A stretch of 64,000 bases of DNA from an uncultured Clostridia bacterium (GCA_947627565.1 CANQWO010000001.1:1-64000), one strand, 5' to 3'. Positions 7,232 through 16,215 are shown, counted from the stretch's first letter. The notes: a model not told the origin generated them from the sequence alone. Numbers and translations are program-made.

Positions 7232-8069
7232 CGCCCTCTTCTCCTTTCTCTTCCCGAAGCCCCTCGTTGACGGAGATGCCCGCCGTTCTGTCTACCGGCA
7301 CGGAAAAGATCACGCCGCCGGCCTCCGTTTTCAGGCCGACGCGCTCCGACAGGGCGTTCATGATCGCCATCGTCCGCTCCTTGCGCGTGAGGATCATCAA
7401 AATTTCCTGCTCCTGCATGAGCGAGATGCCGATGGATTGTTCGGCCTTGGCATTGTCCATCGTCCGGGCGCGAACGATCGTCCCGCCGACGGCACCCGCG
7501 CCTCTTGCGGCCTCCATGGCGGTATCGACGAAATTGGCGGAAACCGCAGCGATGATGAGATCATATTTTCTGTCGTTCGACGTCATACTCTTCCTCCCGT
7601 TGGTTTTATTGGTCGCCGCTTTTGCCAAACCTTCGGCCACCGACTGCGAGATCCCGCGAAGCGGAATCGTGAAAGAGATCCCCCGGCCGACAAGATAGAG
7701 CGACATCTTATCCCGGATCTCGCGGATGATCAGCTCTTCGTCGCACTCGGGAAACAGCGAAACGATCACCGTCTTCTCCGTTTCTCCGATGCCGAGATAG
7801 TCGAGAAGCGTTGAGTGCGCCGTCCCCGTTCCCGCAAAGAGGTAGGCGAGACTGACGGAACACTGATCGAGTATCTCCTTGAAGCGCTTCTCTTCCGATT
7901 TGTTGACGACGCTCAAAAGCAGTTTTCCGCGCACCGTTTTGAGATTGTTCTCCAGCCTCTTGCTCTCCTGTTTGCCGCCGATCAGTCCTTCGACCTTTTT
8001 CTCCACCGCAATAAGCGGCGTGAGGACGGCGTTCGGAGCTGCTTTTTCATTTCCCGCGGGCTTCTTCAT
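7224..8069 (-). CDS. Tandem PII-like (GlnB-fold) signalling protein
   Basis: 281 aa, about twice a normal PII protein. Two copies of the ferredoxin-like PII fold can be aligned. The first covers about 45-145 (KLLLSVVNKSEEKR .. FTIPLRGIS) and the second about 167-270 (YDLIIAAVSANFVD, GGTIVRAR, EILMILTRKER, FSVPVDRTAG). The second has the more PII-like GGTIVRAR segment at the T loop; neither has the Tyr of the classic uridylylation loop that I can see. PII proteins bind ATP, ADP and 2-oxoglutarate and gate transporters or enzymes. The gene starts one base inside the DUF1538 membrane protein gene, so the membrane protein is the obvious partner. The N-terminal 45 residues are unassigned. Confidence 0.8.
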   Translation of the reverse strand: MKKPAGNEKAAPNAVLTPLIAVEKKVEGLIGGKQESKRLENNLKTVRGKLLLSVVNKSEEKRFKEILDQCSVSLAYLFAGTGTAHSTLLDYLGIGETEKTVIVSLFPECDEELIIREIRDKMSLYLVGRGISFTIPLRGISQSVAEGLAKAATNKTNGRKSMTSNDRKYDLIIAAVSANFVDTAMEAARGAGAVGGTIVRARTMDNAKAEQSIGISLMQEQEILMILTRKERTMAIMNALSERVGLKTEAGGVIFSVPVDRTAGISVNEGLREEKGEEGGV

Positions 8070-9604
8070 CAGTCCACCTCATATTCGAGAATCTTTTCCT
8101 CCGCCGAGAGGAAATTGCGTTTGATCTTGCGAGTACGGAGTTTATACATGATCCCGAGGACCTGAATGGAGATGAGAGGCGTGAGTGCGACAAAGGCCAC
8201 GCAGCCGAATGCCTGCGTCATGATGGCGCCCTCCCCCGCGATCACGTTACACGCGCCGATGGCAAGCGGCAGAACAAACGAAGAGACCATCGCGCCGCTC
8301 GCAACGCCGCCGGAGTCGAATGCGATCCCCGTGAAGACGGGCGGTGTAAAGAACGTCAGAAGCAATGCGACCGAATATCCCGACGCTAAGAACCACCGGA
8401 TGTCGAGCCCCGTCAGGATCCTGACCATGGCGAGCCCCAAAGAGATACAGACGCCGATGCAGAGCCCCTTCTCCATGGAAGAGGCGGAGATCGCTCCCGC
8501 GGACATGCGCTCGACTTGCTTATTCAGCACATGCACGGCCGGTTCCGCCGCGACGACAAAGTAGCCGATGAGCATTCCCACGGGAATGAGAAGCCATCCG
8601 CCCCACAGCTTCGCGAGTTCCTCGCCGATGCTCCTTCCGATGGGCATGAATCCGACGTTGGCGCCCGTTAAGAAGATGACCAGCCCGACAAACGTATACA
8701 GGAAACCCATGAGAATGCGCACCACCTGCCGTTTGCGGAAAGAGCGCGTGGCCGCCTGAAAGAGCAGGAAGAAGACAAATACGGGCGCGACCGCGACCAA
8801 CACTTCCTGTGCGTAGTCCACAAATCCATAGAGATATTCGAAGAGCACGGCGCGCGTCGTATCCACGGTCGGAAGCGGTTCGTAGGGATAATCGAAATGA
8901 TTGACTTTGAAAATGATGCCCAGCGTGAGCACTGCGATGATCGGGCCGACGCTTGCAAGCGAGACGAGGCCGAACGAATCGTCCTGCCCGTCTTTCCCGG
9001 CGCGCAACGACGCAACGCCGACGCCGAGCGAGATGATAAACGGCACCGTCATGGGCCCCGTCGTCACACCGCCGGAATCGAATGCGACCGCCAAAAACGA
9101 CGGGGAAACAAATTCGCTCAACAGAAATGCCAGTGCGTAAAAGCCGATCAGAATATAGGAGAGACGGATGTGCAGCACGATGCGGAGCATGGCAATGCTG
9201 AGGAAGATCCCCACGCCGATCGCGACGGTCATGATGAGCAGGTAGTTGCCGAGCGGCGTCTTTTGCGCGATCGCAGGCACCTGTTCCGCGAGGATCTGCA
9301 GGTCCGGCTCCGCGACCGTGACGATGATCCCAATGACGAACGCGACGAGCGCGATCAGCCAAATTTTTCGGGACTTCGTAATGGCGATCCCGATCTTCTC
9401 GCCGATCACGAGCAGAGACATGTCCGCTCCCTGCGTAAAGAGCCCCATCCCCACGATCAGCAGGACGACTCCAATCAAAAAGAGTACGAAATTCCCCGTA
9501 TTGAGCGGCGTAAATGTGAGCGCAAGCGCAATGATGATGAGCGCGATGGGAAGGATCGAAGTGAGTGATTCCCCGATCTTCCCGCGCAGCGCTTGATTTT
9601 TCAT
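8069..9604 (-). CDS. DUF1538 integral membrane protein, probable transporter
   Basis: 511 aa with roughly a dozen hydrophobic segments, built from two homologous halves. Each half carries the same signature: AFDSGGVTTGPMTV in the first and AFDSGGVASGAMVS in the second, in inverted-repeat style common among secondary transporters. The family is DUF1538, whose substrate is not known to me. A good SD (GGAGGTC) precedes the ATG at 9604. It heads an operon with a tandem PII-like protein and peptidase E; PII proteins often regulate transporters, as AmtB-GlnK shows, so a PII-controlled carrier is a reasonable inference. A 27-bp palindromic element lies just upstream. Confidence 0.85.
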   Translation of the reverse strand: MKNQALRGKIGESLTSILPIALIIIALALTFTPLNTGNFVLFLIGVVLLIVGMGLFTQGADMSLLVIGEKIGIAITKSRKIWLIALVAFVIGIIVTVAEPDLQILAEQVPAIAQKTPLGNYLLIMTVAIGVGIFLSIAMLRIVLHIRLSYILIGFYALAFLLSEFVSPSFLAVAFDSGGVTTGPMTVPFIISLGVGVASLRAGKDGQDDSFGLVSLASVGPIIAVLTLGIIFKVNHFDYPYEPLPTVDTTRAVLFEYLYGFVDYAQEVLVAVAPVFVFFLLFQAATRSFRKRQVVRILMGFLYTFVGLVIFLTGANVGFMPIGRSIGEELAKLWGGWLLIPVGMLIGYFVVAAEPAVHVLNKQVERMSAGAISASSMEKGLCIGVCISLGLAMVRILTGLDIRWFLASGYSVALLLTFFTPPVFTGIAFDSGGVASGAMVSSFVLPLAIGACNVIAGEGAIMTQAFGCVAFVALTPLISIQVLGIMYKLRTRKIKRNFLSAEEKILEYEVD

Positions 9605-9632
9605 GCAAGACCTCCATATAGGGGGATCAAAG

Positions 9633-9659
9633 AGTATTATGTCACGCGTAATACTATGC
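9633..9659. repeat. Dispersed 27-bp palindromic element, copy 1
   Basis: First of three related intergenic elements (others at 24170-24196 and 41136-41162). This copy reads agtattatg then tcacgcgtaatactatgc. It abuts the stop codon of rpiB and lies 28 bases before the DUF1538 start, with an internal hairpin AGTATTA/TAATACT. Confidence 0.6.
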
Positions 9660-10112
9660 TTACTTCATATATTTCCGTTCAATTGCCGCAATTTTATCAA
9701 TGCGGCGTTGATGTTTCTCCTCCTCCGAGAAGGGCGTCTCCAAAAAGACCCGCACGATCTCCAAAGCGAGATTCACCCCCGTAAATCCGCCGCCGAGCGC
9801 CAAAGCATTGGCGTTGTTGTGCAGACGCGTCATCTTCGCGGACAGCGGTTCGTTGCAAAGCGCACAGCGCACGCCCGGAACTTTGTTGGCGGCGATCGAA
9901 ATGCCGATCCCCGTGGTGCAGACGAGGATCGCGCGGTCGCACTCCCCTCGCGCCAAGGCCTCCGCCGCTTGAAGCGCGAAGTCCGGATAGTCGCACGAAT
10001 CTGCGGTCGTCGTGCCGAAATCGCAGACCTCGTGCCCCTCGCTTTCGAGATAGGCCACCACCGCATTTTTGAGTGCAAGCCCGCCGTGGTCGCAGGCCGT
10101 CGAAATTTTCAT
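9660..10112 (-). CDS. rpiB: Ribose-5-phosphate isomerase B
   Basis: 150 aa, the normal size. It interconverts ribose-5-phosphate and ribulose-5-phosphate in the pentose phosphate pathway. N-terminal ACDHGG forms the phosphate-binding start of the RpiB fold; VCTTGIGISIAANK carries the catalytic Cys and the conserved GIG loop; HNNANALALGGG holds the conserved Asn residues. SD AAGGAGG precedes the ATG at 10112. It lies 22 bases after the arginine phosphatase and Sua5 genes, the same grouping as ywlC-ywlE-ywlF of Bacillus subtilis. Confidence 0.95.
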   Translation of the reverse strand: MKISTACDHGGLALKNAVVAYLESEGHEVCDFGTTTADSCDYPDFALQAAEALARGECDRAILVCTTGIGISIAANKVPGVRCALCNEPLSAKMTRLHNNANALALGGGFTGVNLALEIVRVFLETPFSEEEKHQRRIDKIAAIERKYMK

Positions 10113-10134
10113 GTTCCCCTCCTTGAATGATGAA

Positions 10135-10593
10135 TCATGATTTTGGATTTTGAATTTTCGGACAACAAACTTCGATGACGCGCGGCAAACATTCCCGCAG
10201 TTCCCGAAGCGTTACGCGGTAAACGTCGATCCCCTGCCCGTAAGGATCGGTGATCTCCCGCCCGCAGAGCGACGGGAAACTCGTCACGTTGGGATATGCG
10301 GAGAGCGCCTTCTCCTGCGCCGACGTCATACAGACGACGGCATGCGCCCCGAGGATCATCTCCTCGGTGAGCTTCGAGGACGCAAAACTTTCATCGAACG
10401 GGATCCCCGCCTCCTTCAGCGCCTGCATGGCATGAGCGGACATCGCCCCGCCCGCACGGGCGGAGAGCCCCGCGGAGGCGACTTTATACCAGCCGATCCT
10501 GCGGCGCTTGAGTTCTGCCCGCAATGCCGCTTCCGCCATCGGCGAGCGGCAGGTATTTCCCGTACAGACGAAAAGAATACTCCGATGTTTCAT
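10135..10593 (-). CDS. Low-molecular-weight phosphatase, YwlE-type protein-arginine phosphatase
   Basis: 152 aa. The P loop near the N-terminus reads VCTGNTCRSPMAE (C-X5-R), and the general acid is in TDPYG (about residue 125). The Thr in CTGNTCR is the residue that in YwlE gives preference for phospho-arginine over phospho-tyrosine, so it probably reverses protein-arginine phosphorylation. The gene order sua5-phosphatase-rpiB matches ywlC-ywlE-ywlF, which supports the call. The start at 10593 overlaps the Sua5 stop by four bases (ATGA). The last residues, PKIQNPKS, come from low-complexity A+T-rich DNA and may be a late extension. The cognate kinase McsB is not in this window. Confidence 0.82.
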   Translation of the reverse strand: MKHRSILFVCTGNTCRSPMAEAALRAELKRRRIGWYKVASAGLSARAGGAMSAHAMQALKEAGIPFDESFASSKLTEEMILGAHAVVCMTSAQEKALSAYPNVTSFPSLCGREITDPYGQGIDVYRVTLRELRECLPRVIEVCCPKIQNPKS

Positions 10594-11588
10594 GTTATCA
10601 CCCCGAAAGCGCGATGAAGACGATTGAGCACGCCCGCCATCACGCCGTCCTTTTGCTTTGGTTCGATCGCGATCAAAAGCGTCGCCTGCCGTTCGGCGTT
10701 TCTGAGCAACGCATAGAGCCGGCGCGCCATTTCCTCCGGCGTTTCGCCCAGATCCAGCACCCGATACGGAGCAAGCGCGGCGCAAATTTCACTTTCGCAC
10801 AGAAAGATCGGCTCCCCGCCCGCCGCACGTTCATCCTGATAGCAACCGATCGCCGCCGCGCGCTCTTCCGCCTGAAAATACGCCGTCCGGCAGCGCGGAG
10901 AATAATGCTTATAGGCCATGCCCGGACTCTTGGGCCGCTCCCCCGCCTTTGCCGCATAGATCCCGCAGTCGCCCGCGATCTCGGCGATCATCTCCCGCGT
11001 CACAAGGCCCGCGCGCAAGATCTGCGGCACTTCCCCCGTACAATCCAGCACCGTGCTCTCGATGCCGCCCGCGCAGGGGCCCCCGTCGAGGATCAGCGGG
11101 ATCTTCCCGTGGAAGTCGTCGTAAACATGCTGTGCCGTGACGGGCGAGACGTGCTTGGACAAATTGGCGCTCGGCGCGGCGATCGGAAGATCGACTTCCC
11201 ACAAAAACGCCTGCGCGACAGGCGAAGACGGCACGCGGATCGCGAGCGTATCCAATCCGCAGGACACATAGCGCGAGACTCTTTTTGCAGACGGATAGAC
11301 CATCGTCAGCGGCCCCGGAAGAAACGCGCGCCGGAGCGCGGCCGCATAGGGCGGCTCGCGGTCAATGAGGCGCGAGATATCGTAATCCCTATGGACATGG
11401 GCGATGAGCGGATTGTCGGCGGGCCGCCCCTTCAGGGCAAAGACCTTGCGGACAGCCTCGTCCGAGAATGCGTTCGCCCCCAGTCCGTAGACCGTTTCGG
11501 TGTGAAAGGCGACAACGTCGTCTTTCAAAATATACTCACGGGCGAGGGCGAGGCTCTCCCGCCGGCAGCCGAAGATCTTCGTCTCCAT
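10590..11588 (-). CDS. Threonylcarbamoyl-AMP synthase (Sua5/YwlC)
   Basis: 332 aa, the long Sua5 form. It makes threonylcarbamoyl-AMP from threonine, bicarbonate and ATP for t6A37 modification of ANN-decoding tRNAs. The YrdC domain covers about residues 12-200: KxR-type segment ALKGRPADNPL, PGPLTMV, the SANLS motif and the ESTVLDC motif. A linker with SPGMAYKHYSP, typical of Sua5 proteins, leads to the C-terminal Sua5 domain. The ATG at 11588 lies two bases after the dnaB stop, so the two are probably co-transcribed. Confidence 0.93.
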   Translation of the reverse strand: METKIFGCRRESLALAREYILKDDVVAFHTETVYGLGANAFSDEAVRKVFALKGRPADNPLIAHVHRDYDISRLIDREPPYAAALRRAFLPGPLTMVYPSAKRVSRYVSCGLDTLAIRVPSSPVAQAFLWEVDLPIAAPSANLSKHVSPVTAQHVYDDFHGKIPLILDGGPCAGGIESTVLDCTGEVPQILRAGLVTREMIAEIAGDCGIYAAKAGERPKSPGMAYKHYSPRCRTAYFQAEERAAAIGCYQDERAAGGEPIFLCESEICAALAPYRVLDLGETPEEMARRLYALLRNAERQATLLIAIEPKQKDGVMAGVLNRLHRAFGVIT

Positions 11589-11590
11589 AA

Positions 11591-13012
11591 TTATTCGAAG
11601 GGAATCTCTTCGCCGTCCCCGCCGGCCGGTTTGTTTTTGTGCGTGAAGATGGGCTCCTCCGAGGGCCGCCCCTGATCTTCCACATCGATGAACTTGGTCG
11701 TCTCGCCGATGAAGCGAAGCTGGATACGGCCGAGAGACCCGTTCCTGTGTTTGGCGATCACGAGATCGGCCGCACCCTTCGTTACAGTCCCCTTGGCGAG
11801 CTCGTCCTGCGTCGCGGTCACTTCCGGCCGATTGATGAACATGACGATATCCGCATCCTGCTCGATCGCGCCCGATTCGCGCAAGTCGGAGAGCTGCGGC
11901 TCCTTCGTCTGGATCCGGCGAAGCTGGGAGAGCGCTATGACCGGCACATTCAGCTCCTTTGCCATGATCTTGAGAAAGCGCGTGATCGACGCGATTTCCT
12001 GCTGGCGATTCAATTCTCCGCCGCCCTTGCGTTCCCCGCTCTCCATGAGTTGAATATAGTCGATCATGACAAGATCGAGCCGACCCTCCTGCGACGCGAG
12101 CCGACGGCATTTGGAAAGGATCTCGGCCGGGGTGATGCTCGAGGAATCGTCGATGAAAATTTTGCTCTGCCGCAATTTTTTATCGGCGAGCAGCAAATTT
12201 TTCCATTCCTGTACGACGAGATTGCCCGACAGCGCCTTTTCCATGCTCACTTCCGCATGCGCGCACAACAGTCTTTGGACGATCTCGGTGCGGGGCATTT
12301 CGAGGGAGAACACGGCGGCCACCTGATCGCGCACGAGGCAGGCGTGCTCCACGATGTTCATGGCGAGCGACGTCTTCCCCATGCCGGGGCGGGCCGCAAT
12401 GATGACGAGGTTTCCCTTTTGCAGACCGTGCGTGATCTGGTCGAGCCGCGTAAAGCCCGTTTCCACGCCGCGGAACGCATTGGGATCGCGGTCGATCTCC
12501 TCAAACTTCCGGATCACTTCGGTGATCGCTTCCCCATCCGCGAGACCCGTGAGATTGTTCTTGTCCTCTTTTTTCGAGATGTCATAGACCAATTTCTCGG
12601 CATACGAAATGGCGTCGCGCTCCTCGGGCCCCTTCCTGCAATTTTCGACGATGTCCTGCGAAGCGCGGATCAGGGCGCGGTTGATGGAATCGCGTCGCAC
12701 GATGTCGAGATATTGCTTATAATTGGCCGCGGAGGGCGTGACGGTCGCAAGATCGGAAATAGACTGGATCCCGCCGGCTCGTTCCAACATCCCTTCACGG
12801 GTCAGCTCATCGGTGAGCGTCACGGTATCCACCGTCTTGCGGTCGGCAAAGATTTGTTTCATCGCCGCGAGAATGATGCGGTGCGATTCCCGATAGAAAT
12901 CCTCCTCGCGGAGCCCCTCGAGAATATCCGCCTGCACCTCCTCGTCCATGATGAGACACCCGAGGAGCGCGGCTTCGGCATCAAGATTGTGCGGCATCTG
13001 ATTGTTCGGCAT
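11591..13012 (-). CDS. dnaB: Replicative DNA helicase DnaB
   Basis: 473 aa. The N-terminal collar domain (NLDAEAALLGCLIMD) is followed by a linker and a RecA-like motor with Walker A AARPGMGKTSLAMN near residue 210, Walker B LVMIDYIQLM, and the conserved ALSQLRR and DLRESGAIEQDADIV motifs. It forms the hexameric helicase of the replication fork. The C-terminal 20 residues after FIDVEDQ are variable. It lies between pepF (24-base gap) and sua5. In this lineage a DnaD-like protein at 22448-24169 may take part in loading it. Confidence 0.96.
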   Translation of the reverse strand: MPNNQMPHNLDAEAALLGCLIMDEEVQADILEGLREEDFYRESHRIILAAMKQIFADRKTVDTVTLTDELTREGMLERAGGIQSISDLATVTPSAANYKQYLDIVRRDSINRALIRASQDIVENCRKGPEERDAISYAEKLVYDISKKEDKNNLTGLADGEAITEVIRKFEEIDRDPNAFRGVETGFTRLDQITHGLQKGNLVIIAARPGMGKTSLAMNIVEHACLVRDQVAAVFSLEMPRTEIVQRLLCAHAEVSMEKALSGNLVVQEWKNLLLADKKLRQSKIFIDDSSSITPAEILSKCRRLASQEGRLDLVMIDYIQLMESGERKGGGELNRQQEIASITRFLKIMAKELNVPVIALSQLRRIQTKEPQLSDLRESGAIEQDADIVMFINRPEVTATQDELAKGTVTKGAADLVIAKHRNGSLGRIQLRFIGETTKFIDVEDQGRPSEEPIFTHKNKPAGGDGEEIPFE

Positions 13013-13036
13013 AATTTTCCTCTGTAAAACAATGGA

Positions 13037-14806
13037 TCACGAAAGTTTGCGGAATTGTTCGAGCGTCGACCGAAATTCTTCCATGGCCGCCTTGAAAGGC
13101 GCCTCGGTCGTCAGATCCGCCCCCGCGAGCTTCAAGAGCGACACGGGATCGGTGGAACATCCGCCCTTCAGGAACTTTTTGTAGTCCTCGACGGCGCGCT
13201 CTCCCTCCGCGAGAATGCGGTTGGCGATGCAAATGGCGGAAGTGATGCCCGTCGCGTATTTGTAGACGTAGAAAGAACGGTAAAAATGCGGGATGCGCGC
13301 CCACTCGAACGCGATCTCCTCGTCGTGCACGACGGCGTCCCCGTAGTATTTGCGGTTGAGCTCCAAATAGAGCGCCGAAAGATTGTCGTCGTTGAGGGGC
13401 TCCCCGCTCTCCGCAAGCGCATGCGCTTTCTCTTCGAACTCCGCAAATTGCGTCTGCCGGAAGAGCGTCGTGCGGATCATGTCGAGATAATAGTTGAGGA
13501 GATACCGCTTCAGGTGATCGTCTTCGGTCGTCTTCAGGAGATATTTGAGCAAGAGCACTTCGTTGACCGTGCTCGCGACCTCCGCGACAAAGATCTTATA
13601 ATCGGATTTTACATACGGCTGGAAGGTGTTGGAGTAGTAGGAATGCAGGGAATGCCCCATCTCATGCGCGATGGTAAAGATGTCGTGCACCGTCTTCTGA
13701 TAGTTCAAAAGCACAAAGGGATGGTTGCCGTAGATGCCGATGGAATAGGCGCCGTTTCTCTTCCCCTCCGTCTCTTCGACGTCGATCCATCGCTCGCTTC
13801 TGCCCTTGGCAAAGAGTTCCAGATACTCTTTTCCGAGCGGCGCAAGCCCCTTAAGGCAGAGATCGAAGGCCTCGTCGAATGTGAGTTTGAGCTCGGCGTC
13901 CGGAACGAGCGAAGGATAGATGTCATACATGTGCATCTCATCATATCCGAGCAGTTCCTTGCGAAGCGCCATATATTCGTGGAGAAGCGGTACGTTTTCC
14001 GTCACACAATCGACCAATCTCCGATAGACGTCCGGCGAGACGTCTTCCTCGAAGAGCGCCTTGTCGAGACAGCTCTCATAGCCGCGCACCGTCTTATAGA
14101 AAATATCCGTCTTGACGTTGCCGTAATAGGTCGTCGCAAGCGTGCGCAGGATCTTCTTATACGCGGCATAATAGAGCTTAAACGCCTCGGCGCGCTTGGA
14201 GCGGTTGTAGCTGTTCATGATCACGGAATAGAGCCCGTGGGAGAGGCGCACTTTCTTCCCCTCATACTCCATTTCGGGGAGATCGAGTTCGGCATTGTCG
14301 AGCATCTCGAAGACGTCGCCCGCAACGGCCAAAGGCTCCCCCGCCTGTGCGAGGATGATCTCCTCCTTCTCGGACAGCGTATGCTTCTTGCTCGCCTTGA
14401 CGCGCGAAAGCATGTAATCGTAATTTTTGAGCCGCGGGTCGGCGATGAGGGAATCGAGCGTCTCCTCGGGCAGCGCGGTGAGCTCCGGGGTCTCGAAGGC
14501 CGTCTCTGCGCCGACCTTCGTAAAGAGAGACATCATCTTCCCGAGATATGAATTATATTTTGTGACGCGCACGTCCTCGTCGTGTTTCAAAAACGCATAC
14601 AGATAGACGCGCATCGCTTCGACGGTGAACGTTTCCGAAGCCTTGAAATAGGCGAGGATGTTTTCCGCGGTATTGAGCGTCCCGCGGTATTTTGCGAAAT
14701 CCGCCTTCCCCTCGAGCGCGCGAAACGCCTTTTCCCACGCTTCATCGCTCTCAAAAACATCCGAGACTTTCCATTTGTTTTGTTCCTGAACCTCTGATCT
14801 TTGCAT
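13037..14806 (-). CDS. pepF: Oligoendopeptidase F (M3 family)
   Basis: 589 aa from the preferred ATG at 14806, which has AAGGAG 11 bases upstream; an in-frame ATG 45 bases earlier lacks an SD. It is a cytoplasmic zinc metallopeptidase that degrades oligopeptides of about 7-17 residues. The zinc site is IAHEMGHSLHSYY (His381, Glu382, His385), with the third ligand Glu in the following helix (FVAEVASTVNE). The N-terminal RSEVQEQNKWKVSD and the C-terminal GG(C/S)ST-DP region are typical of PepF. It lies 24 bases upstream of dnaB; no functional link is evident. Confidence 0.94.
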   Translation of the reverse strand: MQRSEVQEQNKWKVSDVFESDEAWEKAFRALEGKADFAKYRGTLNTAENILAYFKASETFTVEAMRVYLYAFLKHDEDVRVTKYNSYLGKMMSLFTKVGAETAFETPELTALPEETLDSLIADPRLKNYDYMLSRVKASKKHTLSEKEEIILAQAGEPLAVAGDVFEMLDNAELDLPEMEYEGKKVRLSHGLYSVIMNSYNRSKRAEAFKLYYAAYKKILRTLATTYYGNVKTDIFYKTVRGYESCLDKALFEEDVSPDVYRRLVDCVTENVPLLHEYMALRKELLGYDEMHMYDIYPSLVPDAELKLTFDEAFDLCLKGLAPLGKEYLELFAKGRSERWIDVEETEGKRNGAYSIGIYGNHPFVLLNYQKTVHDIFTIAHEMGHSLHSYYSNTFQPYVKSDYKIFVAEVASTVNEVLLLKYLLKTTEDDHLKRYLLNYYLDMIRTTLFRQTQFAEFEEKAHALAESGEPLNDDNLSALYLELNRKYYGDAVVHDEEIAFEWARIPHFYRSFYVYKYATGITSAICIANRILAEGERAVEDYKKFLKGGCSTDPVSLLKLAGADLTTEAPFKAAMEEFRSTLEQFRKLS

Positions 14807-14851
14807 ATGATTGACAACTCCTTGATTGATTTCCGGTCCTGCTTGAAGCAT

Positions 14852-15376
14852 CTATTCGAGCAATTCGTATTCTATGAGCAAATTCCCCTGGGAAACGATG
14901 TGCACAAGTTTTCCCTCCTCGAAGGGAGGAAATTCCTTTTCCCCGTCGATATAGATCTGACGCTTGAGAAGCTCGTCTTTTTTGATATTCTTTGCGGCAA
15001 ACACCGCGACATTGCAGTCTACCCCGTCCCGCGTGATCCAATCTTCGATCTCGAGAAAGGGCGCGATCGTGTGCTCTTTCATGCCGACGGAGATGAACTT
15101 CAACATCTTACAGTAACTGTTGCAGCGCTTGAATTTGATCCCCGCAAAAGGAAATGCGAAGATCATATAGAGCCCGACCAGCACGCAGGTCGCCGCGATG
15201 ATCCACGGACCGGCGGGATCCCGATAAGGGAGCTGGGTATAGGCCACGGTGAGCGCAATAAATCCGAGAAGGCACGCTCCCGTCACGCTGAGAAAAACCG
15301 CCAAAATTTTGCGGCGCTGCAGATAGGCGTCCCAATAATCGGCGTCGGAATATAGCTTTACCACCTCGCACCTCAC
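14852..15376 (-). CDS. Membrane protein of unknown function, two TM segments
   Basis: About 174 aa if translation starts at the GTG at 15376, which overlaps the degV stop by four bases; a second GTG 15 bases further in, also near GAGGTG, is possible. Two hydrophobic segments lie at about residues 25-47 and 58-80, separated by a short loop, and are followed by a cytoplasmic domain of about 95 residues rich in beta-type sequence (WITRDGVDCNVAVFAAKN, QIYIDGEKEFPPFEEG). I do not recognise the family. Being between degV and pepF in one transcription unit does not suggest a function. Confidence 0.75.
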   Translation of the reverse strand: MRCEVVKLYSDADYWDAYLQRRKILAVFLSVTGACLLGFIALTVAYTQLPYRDPAGPWIIAATCVLVGLYMIFAFPFAGIKFKRCNSYCKMLKFISVGMKEHTIAPFLEIEDWITRDGVDCNVAVFAAKNIKKDELLKRQIYIDGEKEFPPFEEGKLVHIVSQGNLLIEYELLE

Positions 15377-16215
15377 TCCGCGATGAAGAGTACGCCCAAC
15401 GTGTTTCTTCCGCAGTGTCCGGTGATGACCGAACCGGCAACCGTCTCGAGCACCTGCTCGAACTTGAATTTTTCCGCGACCTTTTGTTTGGCAAACGCCA
15501 CGAGATCGGCGTCTGCGCTGCTATGCGTAATGAAACAGCGCGTGCGGTCGTATGCGGGATACTTGACGGCAAGATCGTCGATGTATTTATCGATGCATTT
15601 CTGCATATTCCCGCGATATTTCGTCTCGGCGACAAGCTGGCCGTCCTGCATTTCGACGAGCGGGTGGATCTTGAGGATATTGGCGCCGTACATCGCCATC
15701 CGGGAACATCTGCCGCCCATATAGAGGTAATCGAGACGGTCGGGGATAAAGGACGTATTGACCTTGGCGCGGAGCCCTTCGACGGTTTTTACGATCTCCT
15801 CGGCGGACATCCCCTCATCCGCAAGATCGGAGGCCTTCATGACGAGAAGGCCCTGTCCCGAGGAAAGCGCCTTGGTATCGACGACCTTCACCCGGCCGCC
15901 GAATTTTTCCGCCGCCTGCACGGCATAGGCATTCGACGAAGAGGATTTTGCGGAAATATTGAAATGGATGACCGTCTTGCCCTCGTCGACATAGTTTCCG
16001 AAAAATTCCTCGAAGTCCCCGATGCTCGGCGCCGCCGTCTTGGGAAGGACGCCCGTCTTCTCGACATAATCGAAGATGTCTTGCGGGGTGATATCCACGC
16101 CGTCCCGATAGGAATTTGCCCCTAAAATGACGGAGAGCGGCATGATGCCGATGTGTCTTTCCGCCACATGGCTTCCGAGATCGCAGGTGCTGTCTGCAGT
16201 GATTTGGATATTCAT
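15373..16215 (-). CDS. DegV family fatty-acid-binding protein
   Basis: 280 aa, the usual DegV size. The N-terminus ITADSTCDLG and the motifs FEEFF, ISAKSSSSNAYAV, VVDTKALSSGQG and YLYMGGRCSRM match the two-lobed DegV fold that binds one fatty acid. Characterised members (FakB) present fatty acid to the kinase FakA; no kinase is in this window. The SD AGGAGG precedes the ATG at 16215. It lies 30 bases after lepB and overlaps the next gene by four bases. Ligand type cannot be told from sequence. Confidence 0.92.
   Translation of the reverse strand: MNIQITADSTCDLGSHVAERHIGIMPLSVILGANSYRDGVDITPQDIFDYVEKTGVLPKTAAPSIGDFEEFFGNYVDEGKTVIHFNISAKSSSSNAYAVQAAEKFGGRVKVVDTKALSSGQGLLVMKASDLADEGMSAEEIVKTVEGLRAKVNTSFIPDRLDYLYMGGRCSRMAMYGANILKIHPLVEMQDGQLVAETKYRGNMQKCIDKYIDDLAVKYPAYDRTRCFITHSSADADLVAFAKQKVAEKFKFEQVLETVAGSVITGHCGRNTLGVLFIAE

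Noticed and set aside
9633..9659. Palindromic element read as a promoter on the minus strand
   Set aside because: The best hexamers in the three copies match the -10 consensus at only about half the positions, and copy 2 would point into the 3' end of a convergent gene.
10113..10165. A+T-rich string of related heptamers around the arginine phosphatase stop codon (tail PKIQNPKS)
   Set aside because: Looks like low-complexity sequence; there is no regular unit repeated often enough to call a repeat, so it is only mentioned under the gene.
13055..14551. 498-codon plus-strand frame opposite pepF (and similar long frames opposite dnaB, dnaG, SPase and the hydrolase-like gene)
   Set aside because: Shadow frames of well-identified minus-strand genes, with His/Arg/Asp-rich compositions typical of reverse-strand reading.
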